The notes beneath the pieces are model-generated. The model searched no databases and was not told where the DNA came from. It worked only from the letters and a program-made list of their open reading frames with translations. From the NCBI GenBank assembly GCA_963798795.1, contig CAWCUZ010000001.1:1798001-1862000 (forward strand): 64,000 bases of DNA, read 5' to 3'. The number at the start of each line of letters is the position of its first letter. Positions within the stretch are counted from its first letter, which is position 1. This document shows, in pieces, positions 54,969 to 62,114 of this stretch. Made by a program: the position numbers and the translations under genes. The DNA is from CAWCUZ01 sp963798795. Lineage in GTDB: Bacteria; Acidobacteriota; Vicinamibacteria; Vicinamibacterales; SCN-69-37.

Positions 54969-57250
54969 TTTCTCCGGCTCTGCTTGCGCTGGTCCGCTGT
55001 CCCGAGTGCGCGTCGCCCATCCGCTGCGACGGCGGCACCTGCCGGTGCACGCGTTGCGATCGGACGTTCGACGCGGCCGCCGGCTATCTGGACCTGCGGC
55101 CGCGGCAGGCGTTCGACGAACAGACCAAGTACCTCGACGAGGCGCTGCACGTCGATGCACGGCACGAATCGGTGGCGCCGCCGCTGCTGGGTTCGCGCAT
55201 CCGGCAGGACATGCTCCGGTCCTTTCTGAAGCTGCGGCCGGGCGACCGCGTGCTCGACCTGGGCTGCGGCAGCGGACGCACGCTCGTCTGGAACGCGGAC
55301 TCGGGCGCGGCGCTCACCGGCGTCGACATCAGCGCCCATTTCGCCGCGGCCGCGCGCGATCGCGTGGATCTCGTGCTCGGCGACCTTCGGCGCCTGCCAT
55401 TCGTCGACGGGGCGTTCACGAAGGCCTGGTCGCTCGACGTCCTCGAGCACCTGTCGCCGCAGGCGCTCGGCGACGTGCTGCGCGAGGCGCGCCGCGTGCT
55501 CGCCCCCGGCGGCGCGCTGTTCGTGTACAGCCACGTGCGTCAGAACGGCTGGATTGCCGGCGGCGTGCGGCTGGTCAATCGCTTCGCGCGCTTCTGCGAG
55601 CGCCTGGGACTGCTGGACCTCACTCAGGAGCGGCTGCGCAAGTCGGACCACCTCAATCCGCTGGCAGACCACGATCACCTGCGGCGCGTCGCGGCCGCCG
55701 CCGGGTTCGAGGTGGAGCGCCTGACGTACTACACGCCCATTGTGGGCGCGTTCGTCGAGAACGTGCTCGTGCGGGCGGCCGAGCGGGCGCTGACGCGCCG
55801 CGCCGCCCGCACCAGCGGCGATTCCGCGGCGGCGGCGCGCCAGGTGCGCGCCGCCGCCCAGGCCCGCGTGAGCCGCCGCGGCGCCGCCTACCGCGCGCTC
55901 GTGGCGCTCACCTACCTGATGAAGCTCGACGTATTCGCATTCGGCCGCGTGCGGTCGGGCCCGTTCTTTGTCGTGTTGAGGGGGACGGGAGAGTTTTCCA
56001 CAGATCGGGAGGAGAGTGCGGTCCGACACGGGTCCGACCTGAGGTCGGACCCGTGTCGGACCGCTGTTGAGCCCCGATCTGTGGAAAACTCTCCCGTCCC
56101 CCTCGTCATTCTCTACGCCGCCCTCGACCAGACGGTGCCCGGGGTGCTCGGCGGCGCCGTCCACGTACAGGCCGTGGCCGAGGGCCTCGCGGCCCTCGGC
56201 CACCAAGTGCACGTGGCCACGACCCGAGGCGCCGATCCCTGGCCGGACGATGACGTGCACTGGCACGACGTCCCGCCGCCCTTCGGCCGCCACGAGCTGC
56301 GCTGGCTCCGCACCGGCGCCATCGCCGACCTCGCGCGTCGCGTCGGCGCCGACGTGATCATCGAGCGGTACTACAACTTCGGCGGCGAGGGCATCCTCGC
56401 CGCGCGGCGCCTCGGCATTCCGGGCGTCCTGGAAGTGAACGCGCCGGTCGTCGACTATCCCGGCTCGCCCAAGGCCGCGGTCGACCGGGCGCTGCTCGTC
56501 GAGCCGATGCGCCGCTGGCGCGATCGGATCTGTCGGCTCACCGATCTGTTCGTCACGCCGAGCGCGCAAATCCTCCCGCCGTGGGTTGACCGACGGCGCG
56601 TCCTGCAGCTCGAATGGGGCGCCGACACGGACAAGTTCCGACCCGATCCCGGCGGCCCGCCACCCTACCCTCGGGATCCGAATCGGATCCTCTGCGTGTT
56701 CGCCGGTGCGTTCCGCTCGTGGCACGGTGTCGTCCAGCTGGCGGCGGCGCTGGCGCGCCTGCACGCGTCGGGTGATCGCCGGTTCGGCGCGGTGTTCATT
56801 GGCGACGGGCCGGAGCGGCACGCCGCGCAGCGCGCGGCACGCGACGTGCCTGGCGTGATCTTCACGGGCGCGCTCCCGCACTCGCAACTGCCGTTCGCGC
56901 TGGCGGCCGCCGACATTGGCGTGGCGCCATTCGATCCCGCCAAGCACCGTCCGCTGCGCCTCGGGTTCTACTGGTCGCCGCTCAAGATCTTCGAGTACAT
57001 GGCGGTCGGCCTGCCGGTGGTCGCACCCGACCTGCCCCGCCTGCACGAGTTGATCGAGCCGGGCGTGGAAGGACTGCTCTATCCGGGCCGGGATCCGCGG
57101 GCGCTCGACCAGGCGCTGGTGGCCCTCGCCGATCCGGGCGTTCGGCGGACGATGGGGCGGGCCGCCCGCACCCGCGTGGTCCGCGATTTCAGCTGGCAGG
57201 GGCACTGCGCGGCATTGTCGGCCCGGTTGCGTACACTGGTGGCACGGTGA
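54965..57250 (+). CDS. Methyltransferase and GT4 glycosyltransferase joined in one frame by a palindromic element
   Basis: One open frame of 761 codons with two unrelated proteins. Part 1 (1-338) is a SAM methyltransferase with an N-terminal zinc ribbon (LVRCPECASP, CRCTRCD), motif I VLDLGCGSGRTLVWN, and AWSLDVLEHLSPQALGDVLR. Part 2 (about 380-761) is a GT4 enzyme: VILYAALDQTVPGVLGGAVH, EGLAALGHQVHVATTRGADP, GRRL-type helices, and EYMAVGLPVVAPDLPRLHEL. The linker of about 42 residues is encoded by the palindrome at 55979-56103. GT4 proteins of this kind normally begin near MxILYAALD; the native start and the stop of the methyltransferase seem to have been removed by the element. Whether a true fusion protein is made is unknown. 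The stop overlaps the next GTG (GTGA). Confidence 0.8.
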   Translation: MISPALLALVRCPECASPIRCDGGTCRCTRCDRTFDAAAGYLDLRPRQAFDEQTKYLDEALHVDARHESVAPPLLGSRIRQDMLRSFLKLRPGDRVLDLGCGSGRTLVWNADSGAALTGVDISAHFAAAARDRVDLVLGDLRRLPFVDGAFTKAWSLDVLEHLSPQALGDVLREARRVLAPGGALFVYSHVRQNGWIAGGVRLVNRFARFCERLGLLDLTQERLRKSDHLNPLADHDHLRRVAAAAGFEVERLTYYTPIVGAFVENVLVRAAERALTRRAARTSGDSAAAARQVRAAAQARVSRRGAAYRALVALTYLMKLDVFAFGRVRSGPFFVVLRGTGEFSTDREESAVRHGSDLRSDPCRTAVEPRSVENSPVPLVILYAALDQTVPGVLGGAVHVQAVAEGLAALGHQVHVATTRGADPWPDDDVHWHDVPPPFGRHELRWLRTGAIADLARRVGADVIIERYYNFGGEGILAARRLGIPGVLEVNAPVVDYPGSPKAAVDRALLVEPMRRWRDRICRLTDLFVTPSAQILPPWVDRRRVLQLEWGADTDKFRPDPGGPPPYPRDPNRILCVFAGAFRSWHGVVQLAAALARLHASGDRRFGAVFIGDGPERHAAQRAARDVPGVIFTGALPHSQLPFALAAADIGVAPFDPAKHRPLRLGFYWSPLKIFEYMAVGLPVVAPDLPRLHELIEPGVEGLLYPGRDPRALDQALVALADPGVRRTMGRAARTRVVRDFSWQGHCAALSARLRTLVAR
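55979..56103. repeat. 125-bp palindromic element (MITE/REP-like)
   Basis: Outer arms of 31 bp (55979-56009 and 56073-56103) are perfect inverted copies, beginning AGGGGGACGGGAGAG. An inner palindrome has 23-bp arms (56018-56040 and 56042-56064) around a single base. Only two 8-bp spacers do not pair. There is no transposase. The structure resembles REP-type or miniature inverted-repeat elements mobilised in trans. It is inserted exactly at a gene boundary and is open in the reading frame that passes through it. Confidence 0.85.
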
Positions 57251-58521
57251 GTGCTCCGCTGCGCGTCCTGATCGTCACCGACTCCTTCCCGCCCCATTGC
57301 GGCGGCAGCGGCTGGAGCACCTGGACGCTGGCGCACGCGCTGATGCGCCTCGGGCACCACGTCGACGTGGTCCACGTCCGTATCGGCGAGCGGACGGACC
57401 TGACCGACCGCACGCAGGAGGGCATCCGCGTCACGGCGTTCACGCGCACGGCCCCGGCGATTCCGGTCGTGCGCAACTTCGTCAAAAACGAACGGCTGTG
57501 GGGTGATCTGACCGAGTATCTGACCGCGCGCATCCAGCGCGAAGCCCCCGACATCGTCCACGGTCAGCACGTGATGTCCGCCGTCCCGGCCATCCGCGCG
57601 GGCCGCGCCACCGGCACCCCGACCGTCACGACCGTGCGGGATTACTGGCCCGTCTGTTACTGGTCCACGCTCATCGTGGATCCGGAGTCGCCGCGGCTCT
57701 GTCCGGCCTGCACCGCGACGGCGATGACCCGGTGCGTGCGGCCGCGGGCGGGCGGCGCGTTCCCGGCCGCCTGGTCGCTCATTCCGTACATGCGCCGGAA
57801 TCTGACGGCCAAGCGGCGCACGCTCGCCCGCAGCGACGCCGTCATTGCCGTGAGCAGCGCGATCGCGCGCGACCTGGCCAGCCGCGCGCCGGAAACGGGC
57901 TCGACCAGCGTCTACACGATTCCCAATCCGGTGGACATGGGCGAGATCGATCAGCTGCACGCCATGGCGGCGCCACCGACCAGCGGGCCGTACGTGGTCT
58001 ACGCGGGCAAGCTGGCGCCGAACAAGGGGGCGGCGCTCCTGCTGCCGGCGTTGCAAGCCGCGCAGGTGCCGTGGCCCATCGTGGCGGTCGGCGACGGCCC
58101 GCTGCGGCCGCAGATCGAGGCGGACGCGCGCGCGCGCGGCCTCGACCTGCGCGTCACGGGCTGGCTGCCGCGCCACGAGGCGCTGGCGTGGATCCGGCAC
58201 GCCACGCTGCTCGCCTTCCCCTCGCTCGGACCTGAGTCGCTCAGCCGCGTGCTGCTCGAAGCGGCGGCGCTCGGCACGCCGGTCGCGGCCATGAATACCG
58301 GCGGCACGAGCGACATCATCCAGCCGGGCGTGACCGGTCTGCTCTCGGAGAACGCCGGCGGGTTCGCCCGCGATCTGGCCCGCCTCGTGGGCGACGAGCG
58401 GCTGCGCGCCGCGCTCGGCGTGGCCGCGCGCGCCGACGTGCACGCCCGGTTCTCGGCGGCGTCGGTGGCCGAGCGGGTCGAGCAGGTCTATCGCACACTG
58501 CTCGTTCCGCGCGCGGCCTGA
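57247..58521 (+). CDS. GT4-family glycosyltransferase
   Basis: A 424-residue GT-B enzyme. The N-domain has VLIVTDSFPPHCGGSGWSTW and APDIVHGQHVMSAVPAIRAG. A cysteine-containing insert RLCPACTATAMTRCVRP, about 158-174, may bind a metal. The C-domain has YVVYAGKLAPNKGAALLLPA, VTGWLPRHEALAWIRHATLL, and SLGPESLSRVLLEAAALGTP with the donor-site Glu pair. It elongates a cytoplasmic glycan. The GTG overlaps the previous stop; a TACACT hexamer lies 9 bases before it, inside the preceding gene, and may be chance. Confidence 0.9.
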   Translation: MSAPLRVLIVTDSFPPHCGGSGWSTWTLAHALMRLGHHVDVVHVRIGERTDLTDRTQEGIRVTAFTRTAPAIPVVRNFVKNERLWGDLTEYLTARIQREAPDIVHGQHVMSAVPAIRAGRATGTPTVTTVRDYWPVCYWSTLIVDPESPRLCPACTATAMTRCVRPRAGGAFPAAWSLIPYMRRNLTAKRRTLARSDAVIAVSSAIARDLASRAPETGSTSVYTIPNPVDMGEIDQLHAMAAPPTSGPYVVYAGKLAPNKGAALLLPALQAAQVPWPIVAVGDGPLRPQIEADARARGLDLRVTGWLPRHEALAWIRHATLLAFPSLGPESLSRVLLEAAALGTPVAAMNTGGTSDIIQPGVTGLLSENAGGFARDLARLVGDERLRAALGVAARADVHARFSAASVAERVEQVYRTLLVPRAA

Positions 58522-58525
58522 CCCC

Positions 58526-59863
58526 ATGGCGCCGGCGCTGCGCGTTGCCGTCGTTGCCCGGGCGGTGATGCCGCTGCACGGTGTCGGCGGCCTCGAGCGA
58601 TCCGTCCACGATCTCGTCCGCCATCTCGCCTCGCGCGGCGTCGGCGTCGTCCTGATCACCGCGCCGCCCGGTCCGGTCCGACATGCAGGCGGGACCGATC
58701 CGTTCGCCGTGCCCCACGTCGCCATCCGGCACGTGCCGTACCGCACGTTCCCGTTCGCGAACCGCCGCGGGACCACGATCCTGGATCGCAGCACGGCGTA
58801 TCCGCTGTTCGGCTGGCGCGCCGGCCGGCTGGCGGATGCGCTGGTGCGGGAGGGCCGGGTCGACATCGTCCACGGGTTCGGCGCGAGCGTCCTCGGGTAC
58901 GCACTCGCGCGGGACCGGTGGCGCCGCCGGGGCACGGCTTCGACCGCGGGCCCGTCCTCGGGATCGGCGCCGCTGGTGATGAATCCGCAGGGGCTCGAGG
59001 AGTTCGGCGGCACAGCCTCCCGCTGGCCGCTGCTGAAACGGATGGGCTACTTCCCGCTGCGCCGCGCCGTCCGGCGCTCGGCGCGAGCGGCCGATTGCCT
59101 CATCGCGACCGACGAGGCCCTCGAGCCGGTGGTCATGCGCCATCTGCATCCGGCGCCGGACCAGTTGAGGACGATTCCGAACGGCATCGATCTCGTGGCC
59201 GCGAGCGAAGGCGCCGGTCCGGCCGAGGGTCTCATCGCGCGGCAGCGTCACGGGATCCAGGCCGGCGAGACGGTGCTGTTGAGCGTCGGTCGGCTCGAAG
59301 AGAACAAAGGGTTCGACGTGCTGGCCGCCGCCCTCGAGCGCGCCGTGGCGGCCGCCGGACCGCTCGCCGCCGGCGGATGGTGGTGGGTCGTGGTCGGTGG
59401 AGGGTCGCAGGCGCACGCGCTGCGGCATGCGGCCGTCGCGCGTGGTCTGGGATCGCGCGTCATCTTCACCGGGCGCGTCGGCGAAGCGGAGCTGCACGCC
59501 TGGTACGAAGCGGCCACCATCTTCGTGCATCCGACGCGGTACGAGGGCAGTTCGCTCGTCACCCTCGAGGCCATGGCCCATCGGCTGCCGGTGATTGCCA
59601 GCGCGGCCGGCGGCCTGCCCGACAAGGTGCGGCCGGGCGTCAACGGCTGGCTCGTGGAACCGGGAGACGCCGAGGGGCTGGCGCGCGCCCTCGAGGAGGC
59701 CGCGTCCGATCCGTCCCGGCTGCGCGAGATGGGTCTCCAGAGCCGCGCCATCGTCGAGCACGAGTTCGCCTGGCGCGTGCTCGTGACCCGTCAGATCGCG
59801 CTCTACGAGGAACTGCTCTCACGACGTCCGGCGACCGCCGCGCGGGCCGAACGGGAGGGATAG
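58526..59863 (+). CDS. GT4-family glycosyltransferase
   Basis: A 445-residue GT-B enzyme. The N-domain starts RVAVVARAVMPLHGVGGLER and has VDIVHGFGASVLGYALA. Then come QLRTIPNGIDLVAASEGAGP, the C-domain VLLSVGRLEENKGFDVLAAA, VIFTGRVGEAELHAWYEAAT and HPTRYEGSSLVTLEAMAHRL (the EX7E donor site). GGWWWVVVGGGSQAHALRHA is an unusual Trp-rich strand. It lies 4 bp after the previous gene and 9 bp before the next, so the run is one operon. Donor sugar unknown. Confidence 0.9.
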   Translation: MAPALRVAVVARAVMPLHGVGGLERSVHDLVRHLASRGVGVVLITAPPGPVRHAGGTDPFAVPHVAIRHVPYRTFPFANRRGTTILDRSTAYPLFGWRAGRLADALVREGRVDIVHGFGASVLGYALARDRWRRRGTASTAGPSSGSAPLVMNPQGLEEFGGTASRWPLLKRMGYFPLRRAVRRSARAADCLIATDEALEPVVMRHLHPAPDQLRTIPNGIDLVAASEGAGPAEGLIARQRHGIQAGETVLLSVGRLEENKGFDVLAAALERAVAAAGPLAAGGWWWVVVGGGSQAHALRHAAVARGLGSRVIFTGRVGEAELHAWYEAATIFVHPTRYEGSSLVTLEAMAHRLPVIASAAGGLPDKVRPGVNGWLVEPGDAEGLARALEEAASDPSRLREMGLQSRAIVEHEFAWRVLVTRQIALYEELLSRRPATAARAEREG

Positions 59864-59866
59864 AAT
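59861..59866 (+). promoter_or_regulatory. Putative -10 element (TAGAAT), leaderless spacing
   Basis: TAGAAT ends 6 bases before the GTG at 59873 and overlaps the stop of the preceding gene. It could provide an internal promoter. Confidence 0.3.
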
Positions 59867-59872
59867 CCCCCG

Positions 59873-61441
59873 GTGCCCGACGCGGTCCCGACGCGCTCGA
59901 TTCGCTTCAAGCTGACCATCCTGGGCGTCCTCGCGCTCGCCGCGCTGCTCCGCTTCTGGACCATCGGCGACGGCGTGCCCTACGCCGTCAGCGTCGACGA
60001 GCCGGCCATCATGGAGGTCTCGGTGCGGATGGTCCGCACGGGCGACCTCAACCCGCACTTCTTCGACTACCCGGGGCTGGTGTTCTACCTGCACGCCGCG
60101 GTGGCCTCCGCGCGCTTTCTCACGGGTGCCATGGCCGGCAAATGGTCGTCGCTCGACCAGGTCTGGCTCGGCGACTTCTATCTCTGGGCCCGGCTCGCGA
60201 CGGCCGTCATCGGCGTCCTGACCGTGTACGTCGTCTACCGGGCCGGTCTGCGATGGGGCACGACCGCCGCCGCTCTGGCGGCGCTCGTCATGGCCATCCA
60301 CCCGCAGCACGTCCGCGAATCGCACCTGGCGCTGACCGACACGCCGCTCACCTTCTTCGTCGCGCTCACGCTGCTGCTGTCGCTCTGCGCGGCCGAGGAG
60401 CGGCGCCTGCGGTGGTTCCTGCTCGCCGGCCTGGCGGCCGGCCTGGCGGCCGGCGTGAAATACAACGGGCTCGTCGCGGCGGCGATGCCGCTCGTCGTCG
60501 CGTCGGGCAGCCGCAGCCTGCGCGAGGCCGCGGCGACGATCGGCGCCGTCGCCGCTGGAACGATCGGCGGCTTCCTGGCCGCTTCGCCGTACGCGCTGCT
60601 GGATCTGCCGAACTTCCTGAACGGCTTCGCGTCGCTGATGCAGCATTACAACCACGACGCGTCCGCGCTGCACCAGGCGGATGCGTACTCCAGGTACCTG
60701 CGGAACTGGTTCAGCCTCTACGTGCCGGGCGGGCGCCTCCACCCGTTCACCGGGTGGCCGGCCCTCGGGCTGTCTCTGCTGGGCATCGTCACGCTGGGAT
60801 TCCGGCTGCAGTCGGACCCGGCCCGGAGCCGCGCACTCGCCCTGATCGTGTTTCCGGTCGTGTACTTCTGGTTCGTCGCGAACCAGTCGCTCGTCTTCGG
60901 CCGCTACCTGCTGCCGCTGGTGCCGGCCCTCTCGATTCTGCTCGGCATCGGCGGGTCGACCGGACGGGATCTGATTTCCGGTCCTCGCGCACGACCGTGG
61001 GCGCGGCGCGGCGTGCTCGCCGGCCTCACGGCGGTGGCACTCATCGGGGCCGTGTGCCAGGCCGTGGGTCTCGACTGGTCGCACCGCGCCCCATCCGCTG
61101 CGGCCCAGGGCGCACAGTGGCTCGTCGAGCATGCGCGGCCGGACGAACCGATCGTGGTCGAGGGCGATACGCTGCGCCTGCCGCCGCGCTATCGGGTCGA
61201 GTACGTGCACCGGCTGATCGACCGCCCGCTCGACGCCTACCGGGAGAACGGCGTCCGGTATCTGATCGCCTCGTCGGCCGAATACGATCCCATCCTGCTC
61301 GCACCTGAACCCGCCCGGGTCGCGGACCAGATCGCCGCCTATCGCATCCTGTTCCGCCTCACCGAGCCGGCCGCGACCTACGCTCCCGCACCCGGCCGGC
61401 CGGATTCGACGATCCGGGTCCTGCGAATACCGCCCGGCTGA
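59873..61441 (+). CDS. GT39/GT83-like membrane glycosyltransferase
   Basis: A 522-residue GT-C enzyme. The first membrane segment (LTILGVLALAALLRFWTIGD) is followed by AVSVDEPAIMEVSVRMVR, with the catalytic Asp-Glu pair, and DLNPHFFDYPGLVFYLHAAV. MAIHPQHVRESHLALTDTPL is a second conserved loop. About ten further hydrophobic segments run to residue 400. The soluble C-terminal part has WLVEHARPDEPIVVEGDTLR. It would transfer a sugar from a polyprenyl phosphate carrier in the periplasm. It is the last gene of the plus-strand glycan operon, converging on the SurA-like gene with 58 bp between. Confidence 0.88.
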   Translation: MPDAVPTRSIRFKLTILGVLALAALLRFWTIGDGVPYAVSVDEPAIMEVSVRMVRTGDLNPHFFDYPGLVFYLHAAVASARFLTGAMAGKWSSLDQVWLGDFYLWARLATAVIGVLTVYVVYRAGLRWGTTAAALAALVMAIHPQHVRESHLALTDTPLTFFVALTLLLSLCAAEERRLRWFLLAGLAAGLAAGVKYNGLVAAAMPLVVASGSRSLREAAATIGAVAAGTIGGFLAASPYALLDLPNFLNGFASLMQHYNHDASALHQADAYSRYLRNWFSLYVPGGRLHPFTGWPALGLSLLGIVTLGFRLQSDPARSRALALIVFPVVYFWFVANQSLVFGRYLLPLVPALSILLGIGGSTGRDLISGPRARPWARRGVLAGLTAVALIGAVCQAVGLDWSHRAPSAAAQGAQWLVEHARPDEPIVVEGDTLRLPPRYRVEYVHRLIDRPLDAYRENGVRYLIASSAEYDPILLAPEPARVADQIAAYRILFRLTEPAATYAPAPGRPDSTIRVLRIPPG

Positions 61442-61499
61442 GCCGGGGCGTCCCTGCCCTTCCGGACGGACCCGCTGGCACGTCGAGGGGATCCATCGC

Positions 61500-62114
61500 C
61501 TACTTGATCAGCACGATGAGATTGGCTCGCCGCCGCAGACTCTCGAGCCATCGATCGATCTCCGCCGTTCGCCGCGAGGCCGTCAGCCCGGCCCGCACGT
61601 CGGCCTCGACCCGTTCGAACGGCTGCACCACGCCGCCGACGGTGAAGTCGGCCTGGTGATCGCGGTAGTACCGGAGCAGGTCGTCGCGCGTCGGCACGCC
61701 GGCGCCGGCGAACCGGCGTTCCAGAAACGCCCGGATCTGCAGGTCGTCGATCAGCCAGGCATCGAGCCAGCCGGCCGTCTCGCCGACCTGAGCGAGCAGG
61801 CCGGGCACGTCGGCGTCCGGGCCGAGCCGCCGTTCCCATTCCTGGCGGTGCGCGGCCACGGCGTCGGTCGACGGCTCGGAGGGCGGGTACCGCGTCACTT
61901 CGGCCAGCAGCAGGCGCCGGTCGACCAGGGCGCCACACAGCGCGGCGTCGGACTCGGGCGCGTCGGGTACGAGCTTCAGGGCCCGCACGGCGCGAATCTC
62001 CGACAGCGTCAGCACCTCTCCGTTCACGCGGGCGGCAATCCGGTCGATGACCGTTTGCGCAAAGACGCCGGCAGAACCCGCCAGAACGAGGAGCGCCATC
62101 ACGACCTGCGACAT
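61500..62114 (-). CDS. SurA-like periplasmic chaperone (N-terminal domain only)
   Basis: A 204-residue exported protein: signal peptide MSQVVMALLVLAGSAGVFAQ, then TVIDRIAARVNGEVLTLSEI, the standard start of SurA/PpiC proteins. The rest is helical (LVDRRLLLAEVTRYPPS; LIDDLQIRAFLERRF; DDLLRYYRDHQADFTVGG). The parvulin isomerase domain is absent, so it is a chaperone-like stub. The ATG overlaps the stop of the BamA-family gene (TGATG), which supports a role in outer-membrane protein assembly with it. Confidence 0.8.
   Translation of the reverse strand: MSQVVMALLVLAGSAGVFAQTVIDRIAARVNGEVLTLSEIRAVRALKLVPDAPESDAALCGALVDRRLLLAEVTRYPPSEPSTDAVAAHRQEWERRLGPDADVPGLLAQVGETAGWLDAWLIDDLQIRAFLERRFAGAGVPTRDDLLRYYRDHQADFTVGGVVQPFERVEADVRAGLTASRRTAEIDRWLESLRRRANLIVLIK

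Noticed and set aside
55979..56103. Rho-independent terminator between methyltransferase and glycosyltransferase
   Set aside because: The stem is far too long, has nested perfect palindromes and no T-run, and both neighbours continue in one frame.
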